A DNA stretch of 64,000 nt from Macrotis lagotis. Taxonomy: Eukaryota > Chordata > Mammalia > Peramelemorphia > Peramelidae. This document shows, piece after piece, positions 23,190 through 45,970 of this stretch. The notes beneath the pieces were generated by a model. It made no database searches and was not told the origin of the DNA. It saw nothing but the letters and a program-made list of their open reading frames with translations. Every line of letters starts with the position of its first letter. Positions within the stretch are counted from its first letter, which is position 1. Where the stretch lies: the NCBI RefSeq assembly GCF_037893015.1, contig NC_133662.1, positions 205,293,696 to 205,357,695 on the forward strand, read 5' to 3'. A program made the position numbers and the translations under genes.

Positions 23190-25690
23190 GGCAGAGCCAA
23201 AGTGTCAGAGAAAAGACAAAGACTGACCTGAACTCTCTTCCAAACCACTTCAAATACATTTAAATAGTGACTAAATACATTTTAGAGGCAGAACCCACAA
23301 AAAGATGGAATGAAACAATTTTCCAGCCCAAGAAAACTTGGAAGAATGTCAGGAAAATTCTATTGGCTGAGAGGAAAAAAAAAACCTGTAACACCTGCAG
23401 CTCAGACTGTCCCCAGCCCACAGAGAGTGGGATGGCCTAAGGCAGTGGCAGCAGTAGAAGTTTCCAGACTTTTCAAGAACTACTTGAAAAGTCAGCAGGA
23501 ACAGGCTGTTGCATCAGGTTCAGAATGGAGTCCAGCTCAAGCCTCAACATCACTGATCTGGCCCAATGGATCAGTTGCAGTCTTTGGGAGCCATTGCATC
23601 AGCTGCAGTGATAACTTCCAGAACTCTCAGCTCACAGATAGTAAGGTGATCAGAATGAGATTACAGAGGTCTCTTTGCAATCACTGAGACAGGGCACTGT
23701 TTTGTTTTTGCCCATACTCTGATCTGGGTATCAGTCTTGGGTCACAGTCCCAGGAAGAGGAGGAGTAGCACAAAAGAGCTGGCTGCCCTAGGCAAGTGGG
23801 GATCCTCCTCACAGTTCCAGGGAAGAAAGGAGTGCTTGTGGTTACCAGGCTACAAATCTCTCCTTAGATCATATCACCTTGCAAGAAGTGAAAATTTCTA
23901 GGTCCCTAATAGTATCTCTGAAAGCAGCTGCAAAATTCTCCAAAAACATGGGACAGCGCCCCCTCCACCCTGGAAGCACAACTGTACCTTAACAAAGAAT
24001 TAAAATCAAGTCATACACTAGGGAAATGAGCAAACAACAGAAGGAAAAAATCTTACCAAAAAGGTTAGTACAGTGATAAGGAAGCTCAAAATACATAATC
24101 AGAAGAAAAATAGCAGAGTCAAAACTACTACATCCAAAGTGTTGAATACAAATGGGTTTTAGGCTTTGGAAGAGTTCAAAAAGCATTTTAAAAATCAAGG
24201 AAGGAAGGTAGAAGAAAATTGGGAAGAGAAATGAGAGAGATATAGAAAAATAAGAAAAAAAGAGTCAGCAACCTGGTGGAGATACAAAAACATAACAAAG
24301 AAGATAATATCTTAAAATCTAGACTGGGCCAAATGGAAAAAGAGATTTTAAAAAAGCCAGTGAGGAAAAGAATGCCTTAAAAAAAAGAAGATTTAGCCAA
24401 ATGGAAAGGGAGGTACAAAAGCTTAATAAAGAAAATAATTCCTTAAAATATAGAATGGAGCAAAGAGAAGCTGATGACTTTGTGAGAAATCAAAAAAGCA
24501 AAGCCTAAAGAATGAAAAACTAGATGACAATGTGAAATATCTCACTAGAAATATAACTGACCTGGAAAACAGATGCAGAAGAGATAAATTTAAAATTATT
24601 GGACTGCCTGAAAGCCATGATCAAAAAAAAAGCCTAGACATCATATTTCAATAAATTATCAAGAAAAGTTGCCCAGATATTCTAGAAACAGAAGAGAAGA
24701 TAGAAATTGAATGAATCTACTAATTACTTCCTGAAATAAATGCCAAAATGAAAACTCCCCTGAATATTATAGCCAAATTCCAGAGCTCCCTAGTCAAGAA
24801 GAAAATATTACAAGCAGCAAGAAAAAAGAAATTCCAAGTATCATGAAGTCACAGGATAACAAAAGATTTAGCATCTTCTACTTTAAAGTATACAAGGGCT
24901 TTGAATATGATATTCTGGAAGGCAAAAGAGCTTGGTTTATAACCAAGAATCAACCACTCAACAAAATTGAGCATATTCTTTCAGGGGAAAAGCTGGACAT
25001 TTCAATGAAATAGGGGACTTTCAAACTTTCCTGATGAAAAGTCCAGAGCTGAACAGAAAATTTAGTTTTCTAATACAGGACTCAAATGAAGCATAAACAA
25101 CCAAACAGGAAAGGCAAATCATAAGTGACTTAATGATGCTAAACTCTTTTTATTTCTACATGGGAAGATGATCCTAGCAACTCAGAGGAACTTTATTATT
25201 TATTAGGGCAGTTAGAAGTATATATAAAGATAGGGCACAAGTGGGAGTTGAATACTAAGGGATAATATAATAAAAAGATAAAGTTAAGGGATGAGAAGAA
25301 ATGAACTGGGAGAAAGGGAAAGGACAAGGTAGAATGTGGTATGTTATTTCCACATTAAAATGGGCAAGAAAAATCTTTTGCAGTGGAGTGGAAAAGGGTG
25401 GGGTTGAGGGGGAAATGAATGAGACATCATAATTAACACAGAGAGGGAATAACATGGTCATTCAATTGGGTATAGAAATCTATCCTACCATACAGGGAAG
25501 GTGGGGGGAAAGGAATAAGAAAGAGGAACGGTGATAGAGGGGAGGGCAGATTATGAGAAGGGGTTATCAGAAGCAAAACACTTTTGAGAAGGACAGGGTG
25601 AAGGTTGAGAGGGAATCGAATAAACAGTGAGAGGTAATAATAGGATAGAGGGAAATACAGTTAGCCATAGTAACTATGGGGAAAAATTTT
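23190..25690 (+). mobile_element. HAL1-like (ORF1-only) L1 relative, plus
   Basis: Starts GAGGCAGAGCCAAAGTGTC, like L1 5' ends. 23310-23960 is a GC-richer leader. 24240-24560 has repeated Lys/Glu/Asn heptad-like segments (coiled coil). 24560-24960 decodes in broken frames to an ORF1 RNA-binding and C-terminal domain (KFKIIGLPESH; KILQAARKKK). 25080-25680 is a GA-rich 3' spacer matching the minus copy at 5440-6000. There is no ORF2 endonuclease or reverse transcriptase. Several stops and shifts. Confidence 0.75.
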
Positions 25691-26105
25691 GATACAAGTT
25701 TTTATGATAAAGGTATCATTTCTCAAACATACAGAACTGAGTCAAATTTATAAAACACAATAGCCATTCCCAATTGATAAATGGTCAAAAGTTATGAACA
25801 GCTTTCAGATGAGGTTATCAATGTTATTTATGGCTATATTTTAAAAAAATGTTCTCACTATTGTTGGAGAAATGCAATTCTGAGGAAAATACCTTATACC
25901 TATTGGATATTAATAGGACAGAAGAGAAAAATGACAAATATTGGAGGAGATGAAGGAAAAATGAAATACTAATGCATTTGTTGGAAGAGTTGTGAAAAAA
26001 ATTCAGCCATTCTGTAGATCAAAGAACTATAAAACTATACCTACCTTTTGACCTAGCAATGACAACACCAGGCCTATATTCCAGTAGAGATGAAAAAAGG
26101 GAAGG
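25690..26105 (+). mobile_element. L1 3' region (end of ORF2), plus
   Basis: CCCAATTGATAAATGGTCAAAAG, TGGAGAAATGCAATTCTG and CCTTTTGACCTAGCAATG follow the order of the L1 ORF2 end. It abuts the ORF1-type element directly, so the two may be one element lacking the middle. Confidence 0.7.
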
Positions 26106-26109
26106 AAAT

Positions 26110-26111
<2 letters not shown>

Positions 26112-26152
<41 letters not shown>

Positions 26153-26195
26153 TATATATATGCATATATAAATATACACACACATACACACACAG
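26112..26195. repeat. (AT)n and (CA)n microsatellite
   Basis: About 19 AT units, then GCATATATATGC and ACACACATAC repeats. Confidence 0.95.
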
Positions 26196-26417
26196 AGATT
26201 TACAGCAGTTCTTTCATTATTGACTATTTCCATCATTTGTTATCTTGGCTGAATTGTTAGATGTGATATGAAACCTTATTTTAATTCTTGTTTCTCATAT
26301 TAGTGATTCAGAAAAATATTTCATGAAGATATTAATAGTTTGTAATTTATCTTTTGAGAACAGTTTGGGAATATATACTTAACCATTTCTCTACTTACAC
26401 CACTAAACTCTTAGCTA

Positions 26418-26583
26418 AGTTTTTTGTTGTTGTTTTTAAGTTTTTGCAAGGCAAATGGGGTTAAGTGGCTTGCCCAAGGCCACGAAGCTAGGTAATTATT
26501 AGGTGTCTGAGTCCGGATTTGAACTCAGGTACTCCTGACTCCAGGGCTGATGCTCTATCCGCTGTGCTACCTAGCAGTCCCTC
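26418..26583 (-). repeat. Marsupial tRNA-derived SINE, minus
   Basis: GTTTTTGCAAGGCAAATGGG to GCTACCTAGCAGTCCC, with a likely short repeat (TAAGTTTTT) on both sides. Confidence 0.9.
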
Positions 26584-26589
26584 AGGTAA

Positions 26590-27070
26590 GTTTTTCATGA
26601 AATCCTACAATAAACAATATCTTTACAAGTACTGCTTTAGCTAAATGGGCAGATGATATCCAAGGTTTGTACCAAGAATATTAAAAGGAACTACTTTATA
26701 TAGGAAAAAATAGGAAAGAGTATGACCTTTTCATCTAATTCACGTGTGTTCAACTCTAGAAAGATTTCAGAGATTTGAATGAAGAACTTTAAATAAGAGT
26801 GAAAAACTTTTTTTTAGTAAAAACTAGAGGATTGAATAGTTTATTCTCAGGGAAGGATCATGACTTCAACATTTATTAATAAATATGTAATATGCTCAGT
26901 TGACATTGACTATTATTTTTCTTCTGTGAGTGAAAGATCTTAGAAATAAGGTCTAATTAATAGCTGGATCAATATCATTGGCATAAATGTAAAGTTACAG
27001 ATACTTAATAAGTCTACTATTATATGAATGAGAAAAACATTAAGTCCTAAAAGGTTATCTCTGGTTATAG
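26590..27070. other. Distal amylase promoter region, no recognised repeat
   Basis: Between a minus-strand SINE and the PTF1-like site the sequence is AT-rich and single-copy in appearance. No ORF or clear repeat was recognised. It may hold further promoter elements. Confidence 0.5.
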
Positions 27071-27073
27071 GCT

Positions 27074-27102
27074 TGGGAAATTTTGCAGACTATTTTCACC
27101 TG
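27074..27102 (+). promoter_or_regulatory. PTF1-like bipartite site (TC-box + E-box)
   Basis: TGGGAAA at 27074-27080 and CACCTG at 27097-27102. On the minus strand this reads E-box, 16-base spacer, TTTCCCA, the layout bound by the acinar factor PTF1 (PTF1A with an E-protein and RBPJ/RBPJL). Centres are about two helical turns apart. Its place, roughly 125-150 bases before the expected start site, matches the known amylase pancreatic enhancer. Function is inferred. Confidence 0.6.
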
Positions 27103-27191
27103 TTCAGTTTTGTAGTACTTGTAACCTTTTTTAGAATACAAATAAGTCTGTAGGCATCCATTAATGTTTGCTAGTTTGTTTCTTATAGGAG

Positions 27192-27198
27192 TATAAAT
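27192..27198 (+). promoter_or_regulatory. TATA box of the amylase gene
   Basis: TATAAAT lies 37 bases before the ATG. A start site about 30 bases downstream would give a 5' UTR of only 10-20 bases, as in pancreatic amylase genes. Confidence 0.85.
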
Positions 27199-27234
27199 AG
27201 TTGATGAAAAGAGTGCTGAAGTCTTCAAAGCAAA

Positions 27235-39686
<12,452 letters not shown>

Positions 39687-39783
39687 GCTAATTCAAATAC
39701 CATAATGATCAATTCCCTCTTCTTAGATACACAGTTGTATGGAAAACCAAGAAATTTTCTGCCACATGATGTTAAGAAATACT

Positions 39784-39789
39784 ATTAAA
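39784..39789 (+). promoter_or_regulatory. Probable amylase poly(A) signal
   Basis: ATTAAA, 98 bases after the stop codon, is the first recognisable signal in a short 3' UTR. A SINE target duplication begins inside it at 39787. A later ATTAAA lies near 40059. Confidence 0.55.
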
Positions 39790-39801
39790 AGAAGCATTAT
39801 A

Positions 39802-39975
39802 GAGGTGGCTAGGTGGTGCAGTGGATAAAGCACCGGCCCTGGAGTTAGTAGTACCTGGCTTCAAATCTGGTCTCAAACACTTAATAATTACCTAGCTGTG
39901 TGGCCTTGGGCAAGCCACTTAACCCCATTTGCCTTGCAAAAAAAAACCAAAAAAAAAAACCCCCAACAACAACAA
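39802..39975 (+). repeat. Marsupial tRNA-derived SINE just past the amylase stop, plus
   Basis: Flanked by a perfect 15-base duplication AAAAGAAGCATTATA (39787-39801 and 39976-39990). Head GGTGGCTAGGTGGTGCAGTG, tail of A runs with CAACAAC. It separates the ATTAAA signal from whatever followed it. Confidence 0.96.
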
Positions 39976-40391
39976 AAAAGAAGCATTATACCTTGACATT
40001 TAAAGCTTATTGTCATGTACTAATTAGGATGTAATGATTACATCTTCTATTAGATCAAATTAAAAGTGACATGGAAAGAATAGCATAAATATTTGTGTTT
40101 ATTATGAATCCTATGTTGTTATTCTTCTGTTTTTTATTCCTTTTTGATGGAAAACAGAACTTAATTTTGTTTTGGTTTTAGTTTATGGACCACTTTTATG
40201 GGGCCGAAATACATAAGACTCCCCCCCCCCCAAATTTCATCTGCAAAGGAACATTAACAGACAAAATGGTTCTGCTTTTGATGAAACAGTGTATAGACTT
40301 ATGAATGCATTTTGAATGGAATTATAAAGTTATGTATTCCAAAGCCTCACCCAACAGATGGATTTTTCCACAGTGGTCTTTCATTCTGCTT

Positions 40392-40457
40392 CTTTCTTTC
40401 TTCCTTCCTTCCTTCCTTCCTTCCTTCCTTCCTTCCTTCCTTCTTTCCTTCTTTCCT

Positions 40458-40525
<68 letters not shown>

Positions 40526-40529
40526 TCCT

Positions 40530-40577
<48 letters not shown>

Positions 40578-40623
40578 TCCTTCCTTCCTTCCTTCCTTCC
40601 TTCCTTCCTTCCTTTCTTCCTTC

Positions 40624-40678
<55 letters not shown>

Positions 40679-40846
40679 TCCTTTCTTGCTTTCTTGCTTG
40701 CTTTTTTTTTTTGCTAGGCAATGGGGTTAAATGGCTTGCCCAAGGCCACACAGCTAGGTAATTATTAAGTGTCTGAGGCCGGATTTGAACTCAGGTACTC
40801 CTGATTCCAGGGCCAGTGCTCTATCCACTGCGCCACCTAGCCACCC
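40392..40846 (-). repeat. Marsupial SINE whose A-tail has grown into (TTTC)n/(TTCC)n
   Basis: SINE body about 40710-40846 (minus). On its tail side 40392-40710 is tetranucleotide repeat. CTGCTT at 40386-40391 and 40847-40852 bounds body plus tail. Frames over it on both strands are Phe/Leu/Ser or Lys/Glu/Arg artefacts. Confidence 0.93.
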
Positions 40847-40959
40847 CTGCTTATTTCTTTAAATGCTGTATAGATCTCACTTCTAGATTTTAGTCATGAA
40901 TGAACCTACTAAGTATTCCTTCCATGTCTGCATCCAAGTTATTCATAAATAACAGGTCA

Positions 40960-41170
40960 CATTATTTAAACCTTAAGGTTTATAAAGTACTTTGCAAATT
41001 TTGTCCTCAAAACAGCCCTTTGACTTAGATAGTGTTATTATCCCTATTAAAGAAACAAATAGAAGTTAAGTGACCTGCACAGTGTCACATAGTTAGGTGT
41101 AATTTAAAGTCTAATTTGAACTCATTCCTTCTTGACTGGGCCCAGAACTCGTTCCATTGTGCCTAATACT
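40960..41170 (-). repeat. MIR-type core SINE, minus
   Basis: TTTATAAAGTACTTTGCAAA, GTGACCTGCACAGTGTCAC and TTTGAACTCATTCCTTCTTG. Confidence 0.8.
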
Positions 41171-41636
41171 TATATTAGGTATATCTCTTAAGTGTGACAT
41201 TAACAATTAGTCAACAAATATTTGTTAATGGTTTATTATGTATCAGATATTGAAAATGCTTCTAAGGTCCAGAATTTGACCACAGTATATATGCACCTAC
41301 ACATACTGTCTGATACAAAGCCTCCAGCTAACCATCTTCACTCCAATCTCATCATAAGTAAATTATTAATTCACACCAAAAATAAAATTGTTTCCAAATT
41401 ATAATCTTCCTAGAGAATAAATGCCCCCATCCCCTGAATGAACAATTAGAGAAACACTGCTCAATATTATATATAGCCATAGATGTCAGTGGTATTAATA
41501 ATAACAGCTAATATGTGTACAGATGACACATTATTTCATTTGTACTTTACAACCATTTGTGATAGAGAGTAGTATAGATATTTATCTCTTCTATTTTGCA
41601 AATAAGATTCTCAGAGGCTATCTAGTTTCAAGGAGA

Positions 41637-41905
41637 GCCAGCTAGGTTGCAGAGTGAATAGAGTGCTGGATCTGGAGTCAGAAAGATTCATCCTCCTGAG
41701 TTCAAATTTGCCCTCACACTAACTAGTTGTCTGTCTCTGGGCGAGTCACTTAACTTTTTTTGCTTTAGTTTTCTCAAATATATGAAGAACTGGAGAAGGA
41801 AATGCAAACCACTCTAGTATATTTGCAGAAAAACAACAAAAAACCCAAACCCCAAAACAGGTCATGAAGAATCACACATGACTGAAACCACTGAATAAGA
41901 ACCAC
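41637..41905 (+). repeat. Long-tail tRNA-derived SINE, plus
   Basis: GCCAGCTAGGTTGCAGAG, TGAGTTCAAATTTGCCC, GGAGAAGGAAATGCAAACCA, CAGGTCATGAAGAATCACAC. A MIR half (41500-41636) precedes it. Confidence 0.85.
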
Positions 41906-42459
41906 AAGTTACAAGGAAAAGGATTCACCTAAACTTAACAAAGTTGTTTAATGACAAAGAAAAGAATCCCAGGATCATAGATCTTGAACTAGAGAGATTT
42001 TAGAGTTTATCCGGTCTAAAAGCAGCTCATTTAATTCTAAGTTGTAATTCTTTTTCCATTATGCCACACTGTCCCTCAAAGTACTTTTCCTAATCCCTTT
42101 CATTTCTATGGGCCCGCCTAAATAACCCTTTGAAACAAACCATTGGTAAGTCCGGGCCAGATTTACTAAATCAGTAGTGTTATGTTAGTAAAATTTTTTC
42201 TGAGTATACAACCCTATTTATTTAATAAATTCTATTTCCATATGAACATATATGCATGTATTTATGACTATGCAGATAATTATATATAATGAAATTTATT
42301 CAGAAATAAAAATTGCAAAGAGTTGAGTTAAAAATAAAATATTATTTGATTTCAAGAATTTATAGGGAGACAATGGAATTTATGGAATAGTAGAAGAGTT
42401 TCAAACTTTCTGTTTCTAAATTTAGCAATACGTGCATCATATTATGTTACCTCTCCTAG

Positions 42460-42460
<1 letters not shown>

Positions 42461-42543
<83 letters not shown>

Positions 42544-42594
42544 ATAATGTATATGTGTGTGTGTGTGTGTGTATATAATGTATATATGTGTGTG
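42461..42594 (+). repeat. (TG)n with TATA interruptions, abutting the 5' LTR
   Basis: Three TG runs separated by TAATGTATA-like links. The last run touches the TGTTGG start of the LTR. Confidence 0.95.
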
Positions 42595-43112
42595 TGTTGG
42601 GAAACTAGGGGCTGACTGTGTAGTTCCTCTTGAATAACGATGAGACCCTGGAGAACTGCTGAGGGATATGTGGACAACTTTGTCCTTGTGTTTCGAAACT
42701 GTTTGAAGACACGGGGACCCTGCATGTAGGCAGCTCCTGTGTGTGCACCTAGTTGAGGAAGTGAGCTCCAGTCTCCCTCTTTGTTTGTAACATTGTTTGC
42801 CTTCTTCTGGCATGCAACAGGGCAGTGATGATCATTCTTCTAATTGGTGCGTGCTTGAATCACAAGCTGTTTGCTGTTTTATGATTGTAAACTGTTGCTA
42901 TTTCACGTGGCTTTTGCTGATAGCCAAGAGTATAATTGCAAGGGAGCAGGAGGGCTGCTACTGAGATGTAATCATTGGACATGGAACAATAAAGTTGCTT
43001 ATTTGCTTCTCTGGCCTGTGACTCTCTTTGTAGAACACGCTGGTTGTGTCCAGATGCGCACCAAAGACCTGGGAAAGGTAAGGCTTGCCTGCTCCTGGAG
43101 AAAAGTCTCACA
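42595..43112 (+). repeat. 5' LTR of the endogenous retrovirus
   Basis: Matches 49637-50166 along its length with scattered substitutions and small indels. AATAAA at 42988-42993 is the viral poly(A) signal. No canonical TATA is obvious. It ends TCACA, two bases before the primer binding site. Confidence 0.92.
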
Positions 43113-43114
43113 AG

Positions 43115-43132
43115 TGGTGCCCGAACAGGGAC
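43115..43132 (+). other. Retroviral primer binding site, tRNA-Lys3 type
   Basis: TGGTGCCCGAACAGGGAC differs from the standard Lys3 complement at one position (T for C at base 4). Confidence 0.9.
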
Positions 43133-43765
43133 CTGATTTAGGGGCAGGAAAGGACCAGGACCCTGTAATAATTACAGGAAGACACTGAGAGTTCCTCGCT
43201 GATGTTGTTAGGTGAGAAGATGGTTAATAATATTCCTAGTTTCAGACCAGAGGAGAAGGAAATATGGTTTAGACAACTTTATAAGGCAGTTTTATAAGGA
43301 GTTTTATAGAAAAAATTCAAATTGTCTCTCCATGGATAACAGAGAAAGGAGTAGACAAAGATGGGGTATAGTAGGGGAACAGATGACTAGTTATGAAAAA
43401 GAAGACCCTAACTTTTTAATTGATCAAGACTTTCTTATTTTTAGTATAGTAAAAAGTGCTTTTGAGGGAGGTGGTTGTCCACAATGCTGCTTCATGGCTG
43501 AATGCCAAACTGAAAATAAAATGAATGATTATCCTTCAGATAAGACAATTCATAAGACATTGGGAGGAAGTGAAGGAGGTTTAGAGGATGAGTCGTGGCC
43601 CCCACCACCATCCTCTAAAGCACCCTCATAGAGGAAGTTGTATCCGGATTTATCCAGTTTAGAACAAACTGTCAGAATGCTGAATAGAAGGTACCCCAAA
43701 AAAGAAGCTTGAGAAAGAATATTTGCCCTGGCCTCTTAAAACAGAGAGAAAGTAAAAAAAAGAAA
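43133..43765 (+). pseudogene. Retroviral leader and 5' part of gag, broken
   Basis: A matrix-like start lies near 43220 (PEEKEIWFRQL is visible in one frame). The frame is lost within about 30 codons and continues in another, 43300-43631, with several further stops. An acidic and proline-rich stretch near 43590-43620 is the kind seen between matrix and capsid. Gag would form the virion shell; this copy cannot. Confidence 0.65.
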
Positions 43766-43767
43766 TT

Positions 43768-45018
43768 TTCTATTTTTTAATTTTCTTTAACTGACTTGCT
43801 GTCTCGTGGAGTCATTAGTTTCTATTTTTGGGGGGGGGGGAGTTTTCTTCATTAACTTTTTCCAATTGGTCGATTCTACTTTTGAAAGAGCTTTCCATTT
43901 GACCAATTGAGGTTTTGAGAGAATTAATTTCTTTTTGCATTTGCTCATTTGAGATCTGAGAGAATTATTCTCATTTTGTAATTGTCCAATTGATGATCTG
44001 AGAGATTTATTCTCCTTTTGTGTTTGTCCAATTGTACTTTCTAAGGTTTTGTTTTCTTGTTGCAAGGTATTAATTGTCTCCCCCAAATTTTCCAGTTGAT
44101 TTTTAAACTCCTTCTTTATTTCTTCAAGGAAGTCTTTCTGTGCTGGAGACCAGATTGTATTCTCCTCAGAGGTTCCAGGTCTCTCTGGGTTGGAGTCTTT
44201 CCCTTCCAGGAATTTTTCTATGGATCCACCTTTCCGCTGACCCTTCTTCATTATGCTAAGACCTTGAGTTGGGGGGGGGCTGGTTCACCTGGGCTTGGGA
44301 TCTCTAAAGGCTTTACTGAGTGCAGTTTCTCTGGATGGCCAGTAGGAGGTGCTGGTTGCCCTCTCTGGGGTGTCTGTGACCTTGGTTGTGAGGGTTTCTC
44401 CCTTTGCTTGAGGGAGGGAATTGGAGCTATTGAATTCTTTTGCCTTCAATCAATGGTGGGCTTTACCCTGGCCTGAGGTGATTCCTCAGCTGGGCTGGTT
44501 CTTTTGCTCACACACCTGGGCCTGAGGCAGAAATAATTTGCATTTGTTTAGGAGTACGCCTCAGTACAATGGAGGTGTGGGCTCAGAGTTTCTCAGACCT
44601 GAGGAGCCCAAGGATGATGTCCCCAGCTGTCCTGCACCAGACCTCTCCCCGCAGCCCCTTCCCCAAGCTCCAGGGGGACAGCACCAACACCAGCGCCTCT
44701 GCTTCCCCGTGGACTGAAGCCCCCTTTGTCCAGCCCCACCGCTGATCCAGAAGGTCTGGCTCTCGGGCCCTCAGACTCCTGGTTCCAATTCAGCTGTTGG
44801 TCTGGCTGATCTTCCCTGGGAGCTCAGACTCACCTGCCAGTACTCAGCCAAGGCTGCTGCAAGAGACAAATCCTGAGGTAGATTTTCCTCTCCTGGCTTT
44901 TCTTTCTCGGTTTCCTGGTTCGGATTTCTTTTAAGAGGTTTGTTTCATGTGATAGATGGGGAAGAGATCAGGAGACTTTAGAACTGTGCCTGTCTTCTCT
45001 CTGCCATCTTGGCTGGAA
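43768..45018 (-). mobile_element. HAL1/L1 5' half inserted antisense in gag
   Basis: From 45018 downward: a start like L1 (CTTCCAGCCAAGATGGCAG), about 750 bases of GC-richer leader, then ORF1 at 44251-43787. The sequence stops shortly after the ORF1 N-terminal half without a clear A-tail, so this copy keeps its 5' end and lacks its 3' end, the reverse of the usual L1 truncation. Retroviral gag resumes at about 45025. Confidence 0.75.
43787..44251 (-). pseudogene. L1/HAL1 ORF1 N-terminal fragment
   Basis: 154 open codons: a basic start, then a heptad-rich coiled coil (about residues 45-105; INTLQQENKTLESTIGQ), then a Lys-rich end. L1 ORF1p uses this coiled coil to trimerise. The RNA-recognition and C-terminal domains are absent, and the retroviral sequence begins soon after. 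Confidence 0.75.
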
Positions 45019-45024
45019 GTCGCT

Positions 45025-45905
45025 GTGTGACCTTTGGACTGGGAAAAAAGTATTTATATGGCCAGAGAAAATGGGGAAGATATAGCTGGATGGCGCATAT
45101 GCCCAGTTTTAGAAACCCCTGATCCTCAAGCCCTAGGAGGAGTTAGGAGAGAACATATTGCCATACCTTGGAAACACATTAAAGACTTAAAAGCTGCAGT
45201 AGCCCAATATGGCCCAATGGCTCCTTATGTTGTTGCACAGCTTGAACAATTGTCCATACTATTCATTTTATGTCCGAACGACTGGAAAACTATAACCCAT
45301 GCATGTTTAACAGCAGTAGTATGGCAGGCTGAATTTGTAGAATAGCCAAAACAAGAAACATTAAGACATGGTGCAGGAGCTCCTCAGGTATATTCTGCAC
45401 TATCTGGGACAGGAAATTAAGCATGGGTCCAGTGGAAGGTGCAGAAAAAGTTTTAAAAATGATGTTTAGGGAAAATGCTAATCATGATTGCAAAAAGGCT
45501 ATGGTTGGTATACCAATAAATGTGGGATTGGAAGATATGCTAGCACGATGTGAAAAAGTGGGCTCTGAGACTTATCATGCTGAACTACTTGCAGGGGCCA
45601 TACAAACAAAAAGGGAAGAAGAGAAAAGATGTTATGGATGTGGGCAGTCAGGTCATATGAAAAAAAGACTGTAAGCAAAGACACCCCACTGTTATCTGTT
45701 TCAAATGTGGAAAAAATGGCCATTATGCAAAACAATGTAGGACCCAGAAAAAGCAGGGAAACGGGGTGAGGGGTCCCTTGCGGATCCCTTACCAACAAAA
45801 CCCTCAGGCCGGATCCAGACCACAGGCATATCCAGTACAGACCTTGGAGAACAAATACAAACAATTGATGAATCAAAAAACTCTTTTAAATCCATATATG
45901 CCCTA
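45025..45905 (+). pseudogene. Retroviral gag: capsid and nucleocapsid, frameshifted
   Basis: 45034-45345 is capsid-like (IPWKHIKDLKAAVAQYGPMA). It ends in a TAG, and the frame shifts before resuming at about 45430. The first zinc knuckle starts at 45630 (CYGCGQSGHM), but an extra A in a seven-A run at 45660-45666 throws its last Cys (45670-45672) out of frame. The second knuckle, 45697-45738, is a perfect CX2CX4HX4C in the shifted frame. A Gln/Pro-rich tail follows, then a stop at 45904. Nucleocapsid binds viral RNA. Confidence 0.8.
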
Positions 45906-45970
45906 GGAAAATGCAAAATACCTTCTTATGCAGTGGTGGAACTCCCTATTGATCCTTACAACAGGATGCT

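Noticed and set aside
23310..23687. 125-codon plus-strand frame as a host gene
   Set aside because: Lies in the leader of the HAL1-like element, related to repeats elsewhere in the window.
39802..39975. tRNA-like promoter boxes in this and other SINEs as tRNA genes
   Set aside because: They carry the SINE body and A-tail and cannot fold as a complete tRNA; they are SINE heads.
40305..40761. Long open frames on both strands over the tetranucleotide repeat
   Set aside because: Pure products of TTTC/TTCC periodicity (Phe/Leu/Ser or Lys/Glu/Arg), with no gene signals.
42442..42813. Minus-strand frames rich in His-Thr near the 5' LTR
   Set aside because: They run across the (TG)n repeat and the LTR; no coding support.
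43212..43631. 139-codon frame as an intact gag protein
   Set aside because: The matrix-like start lies in a different frame and the frame ends well short of gag length; it is a fragment of a broken gene.
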